Source: Crenotrichaceae bacterium (lineage in GTDB: Bacteria > Pseudomonadota > Gammaproteobacteria > Methylococcales > DRLZ01). Taken from it: DNA of 27,160 nt. The translations under genes were made by a program, and so were the position numbers. The notes under the pieces are model-generated. The model saw only the letters and a list, made by a program, of their open reading frames with translations. It had not been told where the DNA came from and did no database searches. The stretch covers positions 1 through 27,160 of the forward strand of contig DRLZ01000201.1 in assembly GCA_011322755.1 (NCBI GenBank), written 5' to 3'. Below are positions 21,971-27,160 of the stretch, piece by piece (positions within the stretch are counted from its first letter, which is position 1; each line of letters starts with the position of its first letter).

Positions 21971-23248
21971 ATGATTCACAGAATATCTGGTTTTCTAAAG
22001 CATGACCGCCACTTAGTTGTTATTCTGCTACTGGTGACTCTATTGGTGGTCGGTAGTTCTAACGCTCACGCATATACAGTTGAATGGGCTGTTCAGGGTC
22101 GAGGTGAATCCATTCTTAAGAATCCACAGATCGCTGTGGATAGCTTAGGCAATATTTATGTTAGCGGAAGTTATGGGACAGAAAGATACCTTTTGCCAGG
22201 TTCTAGCGGAAAGGTGACTTCTAATGTTGAGAAAACTAACGAAACTACGCTCACAAACAAAACAACACAGGATTATTTGTCGAAATACAATAGTAACGGT
22301 GAGCTGATTTGGGTAAAAAGCAGTGATGACAGCTTCGAAAAAATTGCTGTTGATGAAGCTGGTAATTTGTATGCGATGGGTCTTTTCATTATCAAAGAAC
22401 ATCAAAAAAGGTTTAGCACAAGTGTGGATCGTGTCTATGGTCTTTTGCTGGTGAAGTTTTCTACTAACGGTAACAGGGTTTGGGAGAAACGTGTTGTTAG
22501 TGACGGGATTCCTGGTAATTACAGCAGTGGTCTTACAGACAGTGAATTTGGAGATCTAAATGGAACGAAATTTGTAGTCGATGGAATGGGTAATTTATAC
22601 GTTACGGGGCATTTTTATGGAGGTGCGATTTTTGGAAAAGACGAACCAAATGAAACCAACTTTGATCTATACAGTTCTGCATATGTGGCGAAATACAATG
22701 CTGATGGTGAACTGGTCTGGGTGAAAACCAGGAATAACAATATTGACACAATTGCTGTTGATGATACAGGCTCTTATTATCTGGTCCACCAAAGTGCAAG
22801 AAGGCAATTCTTTAGTCGTCGTCGACTCCATCTGGACAAATACACAGCGAATGGCAAACGAATCTGGTCAAAACAGGTGCTTATTCCTGCGTGTGATAAC
22901 GAATGTACTCGTAGAAATGGTCATTTTATTGGCTACCCTGGCATTCATGTGTCTAAGATTCTTGTTGATGGTTCAGAGAGTGTCTACATGGCTGGGTATT
23001 TTTTTAATAGTGTAACCTTTGAACCAGGTGAAATGGGTGAAACCACACTCTTAAACAAATACGCTGAAGGCAGCTACTATATTGCAAAATATACAGCCGT
23101 TGATGGCACATTTATAAGGGTGACACGCCCAGCCAATCATCATGTAATCAAAACAGGTTTTGATATTGACAATGCTGGCAATGTCTTTTTTTCTGGTGTT
23201 ACTGATTTACACGGGGCTGTCACCCCTAGGTCAGGGAGAAGTCAATGA
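21971..23248 (+). CDS. SBBP-type beta-propeller exported protein, N-terminal part (before frameshift)
   Basis: This 425-residue frame is the front of a much larger protein. It starts after a good ribosome site (GGAG seven bases upstream) with MIHRISGFLKHDRHLVVILLLVTLLVVGSSNAHAYTVEW, a Sec signal peptide cut after AHA. About six propeller-type repeats follow, each with the core I-x-V-D-x-x-G-N-x-Y-V-x-G and usually a partner strand xxxAKYNADGELVWVK (for example IAVDSLGNIYVSGSY, IAVDEAGNLYAMGLF, FVVDGMGNLYVTGHF). The last repeat, FDIDNAGNVFFSGVTDLHGAVT, breaks off into PRSGRSQ and a stop. The missing continuation is in the +1 frame of the next entry. The intact product would be secreted or on the surface, with binding by the propeller. 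No motif gives a ligand. Confidence 0.85.
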   Translation: MIHRISGFLKHDRHLVVILLLVTLLVVGSSNAHAYTVEWAVQGRGESILKNPQIAVDSLGNIYVSGSYGTERYLLPGSSGKVTSNVEKTNETTLTNKTTQDYLSKYNSNGELIWVKSSDDSFEKIAVDEAGNLYAMGLFIIKEHQKRFSTSVDRVYGLLLVKFSTNGNRVWEKRVVSDGIPGNYSSGLTDSEFGDLNGTKFVVDGMGNLYVTGHFYGGAIFGKDEPNETNFDLYSSAYVAKYNADGELVWVKTRNNNIDTIAVDDTGSYYLVHQSARRQFFSRRRLHLDKYTANGKRIWSKQVLIPACDNECTRRNGHFIGYPGIHVSKILVDGSESVYMAGYFFNSVTFEPGEMGETTLLNKYAEGSYYIAKYTAVDGTFIRVTRPANHHVIKTGFDIDNAGNVFFSGVTDLHGAVTPRSGRSQ

Positions 23249-26200
23249 AACGATTCTGAGACACCATTTTCTTGCAAAATATAACCAGGATGGTTTTTTA
23301 ATTTCTGCTGGAGAAATCGATTTCAAATGTGATTGTTTTTCAAATTTCGATCCTGTAGATCTCGTTGATAATGCTGGCAATGTGTATGTGGTGGGGCTTT
23401 TCTTTACTCCGCCTGTAACATTTGGATCTGGAAAAGGCACTGAGATTACATTAACCAAGAGCAAAGATCTTCATCGGCAAAATAGCGAGTTCTTTTTGGC
23501 GAAATATCAACATATTCCAGATTTAATCACGCCAGTTACAGGGACGTCAGTCACTGTAGAAAAGCGGATCTCCAGTTTTGCAGATGATGCAGAGGAGTTT
23601 GCCACCACAGGTCTTGTGTCTTTAAACAGTGATCGAATAGTGATGGTCGATAGCAGGAGAGATGATCTTGTTACCAGAAAACCTAAGAACCGACTTGTCG
23701 GTTTACGTTTTACTGCTCTAGGAATTCCAAATGGTGCAACAATCACGCGTGCCTATGTTCAATTCCAGGCTAATCAGGAGAATAAATCAGATACTACAAT
23801 TGTAACTGACTTGACCATCACGGGAGAACTGACTGGGAATTCAACGCCATTTAATACTGAAAACTATAATATTTCGTCGCGCATTCAAACTGATGCAACT
23901 GTTAACTGGATTCCTGAGCCATGGGATAGAGTGGGCGCATCCGGCAATGAACAGAAAACCAGCAGTATTATCCCGATTGTTCAGGAAATTATCGACCAGC
24001 CAGGATGGTCGCCAGGCAATTCTCTTGTGGTTATGATTTCAGGGAAAGGTGAACATGATGCTGAATCTTATGATGGTATGTTAGCCGCTGCGCCATTGTT
24101 GCATATTACCTATGTTGCTGGATCGGGAAAAGGTGATTCTGCTTTGGAAGATCCGTTATCTCCTGTTGATACAGTGGTTGTTGTAGACGCGCAAATCACG
24201 GCTGGTTCTGATGACGCCGAAGAAAAAACAGAGTCTGGTTCTGTCAATCTGGTGAGCAAGGATCTTGAACTGGGTGAGAGCCACTACAAAAGCCGTCTTG
24301 TGGGCATGCGTTTTACTAATCTGAAAATTCCGTATCAGGCCATAATTACTCGCGCCTATCTTCAATTCCAGGTAAATGATAGATCATCCAGGCCAGTGAC
24401 TTTGAATATTGCAGGTGAAGCCATCGATGATGCGCCGACTTTTACTGCTTCAAAAGCAAATATTTCTTCAAGAATCAAAACCAGAGCTGTTGTTGAATGG
24501 GTTCCAAGACCGTGGATTATTCGAGGTACAGCCGGGCCGGACCAACAATCTCCGAACGTTGCTGGTATCATCCAGGAAATAGTCAATCGGCCTGGCTGGT
24601 CGAGCGGGAATGCGCTGGCGTTTATTATCACCGGTAACGGTGAGCGTACTTCTGAATCATTTGAAGGAAACTCCTCAGCAGCACCCTCACTCCATGTGGA
24701 ATTTTCAACAGCAACTGTCAGCCCAGCCCTTGATGTGGATGCAGGTTTGGATCAAGTAGTTGTTTTGCCCAATGGTATTTCACTAAACGGTAATATACAT
24801 ATCAACGGCTTACTGAATCCACCTGGAATAAAAACAACCTGGCGCCAGGTAAGTGGCTCGGGTACGGTCAAATTTTCAGACCCTTTAGCCATTAAGACAA
24901 CAGCCAGCTTTGATCGGGAAGGAATCTATGTTCTGGAATTGACAGCTATTGATGACAGCGTTACCAGTACTGATACAGTCACCATTTCTGTCTATCCTGT
25001 TTTGGCTTTTGAGTGGGCGATCAATCCACTAGGTAAAAGATCTCAAGTTTTTGATATGACATCTGATGACTCAGGCAATATTTATCATATCGGCCGATTC
25101 AGCAAAACACAGATCTTTGGTCTTGGAACATCTGCTGAAACGATACTGACCAGTTTCGGAAAGAATGATATCTTCATGGCTAAATATGAAGCTGACGGTG
25201 ATTTTGCCTGGGTTAAACGTGCCGGTGGGGAATTCGGTGATGCTGGTCTCAGCATCACCACAGATCGATCTGACAACCTCTATGTTTTGAGCAGGTTTGA
25301 CAGGAATATAACATTTGGTTCAGGGGAAATTGGTGAAATAACACTGACCAGTAAGCGTGCCAATTTTGCGTTGGCAAAATATACGACTGATGGTGATGTG
25401 CTTTGGGCTATACGTATAGGTAGTGAAACGGGACTCAAACCGAGCAGCCTGGAATATGGAGGTATTATTTCGGATGACTCAGGTAACATTTATCTGACAG
25501 GCTACTCTCCTAAACTGGGAGCAATTGGTTCGAACGAAACGAAAGAAACCAAACTCTTTTTTGGCAGAGACCCCTATGCAGCAAAGTATACCACTGATGG
25601 AAAACTGATTTGGGCTAAGTCGCTTTATAGTCCAGGTAATAGAATCTTTTCTGCTATTACCCTGGATAAATCGGGAAATGTTTACATCGCTGGTTCTGTT
25701 TTTAATAGCGTTGGAAATGCAACTTCAGGATATCCTGTTAGTTTTGGTGAGGGGGAAGTGGAACTTACATTTCACCCCAAAAAACCAGAACTCTATATGG
25801 CTAAATATGCTGGTAGCAACGGAAAATTGATCTGGGCAAAATATGTGGCAAGGAATCATCCTAAACATAAGCTATCGATTTCAGATATTGCTGTGAACAG
25901 TTCTGGCAACATTTTTATCGGAGGTTTCTTTGAAAGAACAGCAAGTATTGGCTCAAGACAAACAACTGAAATTAAACTCAAAAGTGAGGGACACTTCGAT
26001 AGTTTCGTTGCAAAATATACGACTGATGGCAAAGTTGTGTGGGGTAGAAGTGCTGGTGGAACAGGTTATGATATCAATAAGCATATTGCTATTGACCAAT
26101 CAGGGAACCTGTATACCTCAGGTTTTTTTGAAGAAGAATTAAATTTTAAGCTAGAGGAAGGTGGTGAGGTCTTGCTCTCCAGTCATGAAGAAAATGATCA

Positions 26201-27020
26201 ATTTATCTCAAAGTATACGACAGAAGGTAAACTGGTTACAGCCAGAAGCATAGGAGGAATAGGGGGTAAACAAGGGATAGGAGAAGGAGGAATCTGCTGT
26301 GTTCGCCAGTTCATGTCTGTTGATCTTTTTGATAATATTATTGTCTTGGGAGAGTTCCAGGGCTCTGATACTTTTGGACGAAATGAAGTGAATGAAACGA
26401 TACTCACAAGTGATGGTCGTAATGACCTGTTTTTGGCGAAGTACAAGGGCAGCTTTGCTTCTTCTAATCCTCCAGTTAAGCGGTCAGTTACAGTGGAAGC
26501 ACGGGTACTAAGAAGCGCCGATGACGTTGAAGAGGTGATCACGACGGGGCATGTCAATATAGACAGTGTAGATTTAGAACTGGGTACAGATGGTGAGAGG
26601 AATCAGTTTGTGGGACTTCGGTTTGATGGGCTTATTATTCCTCGTGGTGCTATGGTCACCAATGCTTATATTCAGTTTCAGGCGAAGAAGATGTCTTCAG
26701 GTGCGGCCCGTTTCCTAATTTATGATATTGCTGCGAATGATGCGTCTTTTGCTAATAGTGATCGCACTATTTCTTCCCGTCAGACCAGCAAAATTGTGGA
26801 ATGGAATCCTCCACAATGGGTAAAAGGTGATGCTGGGGGAAACCAGCAAACCCCAAACATTGCCTCACTTATTCAGAAACATGTCGGAAAAGACAGTGAC
26901 TGGATAATTGGTAGTACGTTGACATTCCGTATCGAAGGTGATGGCAAGCGCATTGCTGAATCATATGATGGAAATCCAGTGGCCGCTCCACTATTGCTCA
27001 TTGAGTATGAACTCCAGTAA
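23160..27020 (+). CDS. SBBP-type beta-propeller protein, C-terminal part (after frameshift): triple beta module, PKD-like domain, second propeller
   Basis: The first in-frame start codon (TTG at 23160) lacks a ribosome site and is probably not used. Homologous reading resumes near 23229 (LGQGEVNETILRHHFLAKYNQDG), finishing the blade interrupted upstream. The order is: the end of propeller 1; module A1 (~23550-24113) and A2 (~24175-24705); a PKD/Ig-like domain (~24724-25000: VDAGLDQVVVLPNG...VLELTAIDDSVTSTDTVTISVYP); a second propeller of about seven SBBP repeats (~25010-26450; GNIYHIGRF, GNIYLTGYS, GNVYIAGSV and others); and module A3 (~26485-27017). Modules A share DDAEE, VGLRFxxLxIPxGAxITxAYxQFQ, ISSRxxTxAxVxWxPxPW, QxxxIxxIxQEIxxxPGW and GxGERxAESYxGxxxAAPLLHxEY. 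No C-terminal anchor is seen. Confidence 0.85.
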   Translation: MILTMLAMSFFLVLLIYTGLSPLGQGEVNETILRHHFLAKYNQDGFLISAGEIDFKCDCFSNFDPVDLVDNAGNVYVVGLFFTPPVTFGSGKGTEITLTKSKDLHRQNSEFFLAKYQHIPDLITPVTGTSVTVEKRISSFADDAEEFATTGLVSLNSDRIVMVDSRRDDLVTRKPKNRLVGLRFTALGIPNGATITRAYVQFQANQENKSDTTIVTDLTITGELTGNSTPFNTENYNISSRIQTDATVNWIPEPWDRVGASGNEQKTSSIIPIVQEIIDQPGWSPGNSLVVMISGKGEHDAESYDGMLAAAPLLHITYVAGSGKGDSALEDPLSPVDTVVVVDAQITAGSDDAEEKTESGSVNLVSKDLELGESHYKSRLVGMRFTNLKIPYQAIITRAYLQFQVNDRSSRPVTLNIAGEAIDDAPTFTASKANISSRIKTRAVVEWVPRPWIIRGTAGPDQQSPNVAGIIQEIVNRPGWSSGNALAFIITGNGERTSESFEGNSSAAPSLHVEFSTATVSPALDVDAGLDQVVVLPNGISLNGNIHINGLLNPPGIKTTWRQVSGSGTVKFSDPLAIKTTASFDREGIYVLELTAIDDSVTSTDTVTISVYPVLAFEWAINPLGKRSQVFDMTSDDSGNIYHIGRFSKTQIFGLGTSAETILTSFGKNDIFMAKYEADGDFAWVKRAGGEFGDAGLSITTDRSDNLYVLSRFDRNITFGSGEIGEITLTSKRANFALAKYTTDGDVLWAIRIGSETGLKPSSLEYGGIISDDSGNIYLTGYSPKLGAIGSNETKETKLFFGRDPYAAKYTTDGKLIWAKSLYSPGNRIFSAITLDKSGNVYIAGSVFNSVGNATSGYPVSFGEGEVELTFHPKKPELYMAKYAGSNGKLIWAKYVARNHPKHKLSISDIAVNSSGNIFIGGFFERTASIGSRQTTEIKLKSEGHFDSFVAKYTTDGKVVWGRSAGGTGYDINKHIAIDQSGNLYTSGFFEEELNFKLEEGGEVLLSSHEENDQFISKYTTEGKLVTARSIGGIGGKQGIGEGGICCVRQFMSVDLFDNIIVLGEFQGSDTFGRNEVNETILTSDGRNDLFLAKYKGSFASSNPPVKRSVTVEARVLRSADDVEEVITTGHVNIDSVDLELGTDGERNQFVGLRFDGLIIPRGAMVTNAYIQFQAKKMSSGAARFLIYDIAANDASFANSDRTISSRQTSKIVEWNPPQWVKGDAGGNQQTPNIASLIQKHVGKDSDWIIGSTLTFRIEGDGKRIAESYDGNPVAAPLLLIEYELQ
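23223..23229 (+). other. Frameshift site splitting the propeller gene
   Basis: At GTCACCCCTAGGTC the upstream frame reads V-T-P-R-S and soon stops (TGA 23246-23248), while the protein continues in the frame one base later as L-G-Q-G-E. Removing one C from the CCCC run (23223-23226) restores A-V-T-L-G-Q-G-E, which matches the other repeats (V-T-F-G-S-G-E). Confidence 0.8.
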
Positions 27021-27160
27021 AGCAGAAATTCGTGGTTTCAAGATTTTTACACAGATCAGTGTTTTCAGAAACTGAGTAGGTGATACCTATGGGATTGGTT
27101 GGTTCTGGATATTAATCTCATCTTGTTGTTTCAAAGTAGCCCGTTAAAAACTTGAGATCG
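27021..27160. other. 3' flank of the propeller gene
   Basis: I see no hairpin with a T-run, no open frame with a ribosome site, and no repeat in these last 140 bases. Confidence 0.4.

Noticed and set aside
1..27160. CRISPR arrays, tRNA or rRNA genes, phage genes
   Set aside because: No regularly spaced direct repeats, no cloverleaf-type sequence and no phage structural genes were seen on either strand.

Overview
The window reads as a piece of a gammaproteobacterial chromosome. It is not a plasmid or phage: most genes are single-copy housekeeping genes in familiar gammaproteobacterial neighbourhoods (era-recO-pdxJ; metG divergent from apbC/mrp with dcd beyond it; apaG-apaH next to folA). Base composition looks moderately AT-rich. 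The genus cannot be named from the sequence. Three perfect ParB-binding parS palindromes around apaG-apaH-folA suggest this part lies in the origin-proximal (centromere) domain.

Layout. (1) 1-3429, plus strand: 3' end of era, then recO, pdxJ, dusA and a small two-helix membrane protein overlapping dusA. (2) 3444-7526, minus strand: lipA, then a vitamin B12 uptake unit (promoter, cobalamin riboswitch, btuB and a small polytopic membrane protein read from the same transcript). (3) 7505-9355: a non-coding gap, a DUF937-type protein with one membrane anchor, and a small Cys-rich lipoprotein downstream of metG. (4) 9384-14372: metG (minus), then apbC, dcd and a short-chain dehydrogenase (plus). 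(5) 14373-16450: apaG, apaH and folA with three TGTTTCACGTGAAACA parS sites about 1.02 kb apart, one inside the apaH reading frame. (6) 16691-17773: a second DUF937 gene and a Kbp-like BON+LysM protein, closed by a strong terminator. (7) 17823-18134: a fossil SMR (EmrE/QacE-type) efflux gene. (8) 18171-21234: a GbsR/MarR-type regulator and a tightly coupled three-gene operon (SDR-DoxX fusion, DUF2269-like, DUF4166-like). Both promoter regions carry the same CTGT-N4-ACAG palindrome, which defines a probable autoregulated membrane-associated module of unknown function. (9) 21235-21970: a gene-free stretch with an insertion-element-like signature and a tandem 12-bp repeat. (10) 21971-27020: a giant exported beta-propeller (SBBP-type) protein with three copies of a ~180-residue beta module and a PKD-like domain, split in two by a single-base frameshift at a CCCC run.

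The best candidates for something little described are the GbsR-type regulator with its SDR-DoxX/DUF2269/DUF4166 operon and matched operators, the riboswitch expression platform built on three copies of CTGCGGAG, the evenly spaced parS trio, and the propeller/triple-module surface protein. I saw no tRNA, rRNA or CRISPR array.
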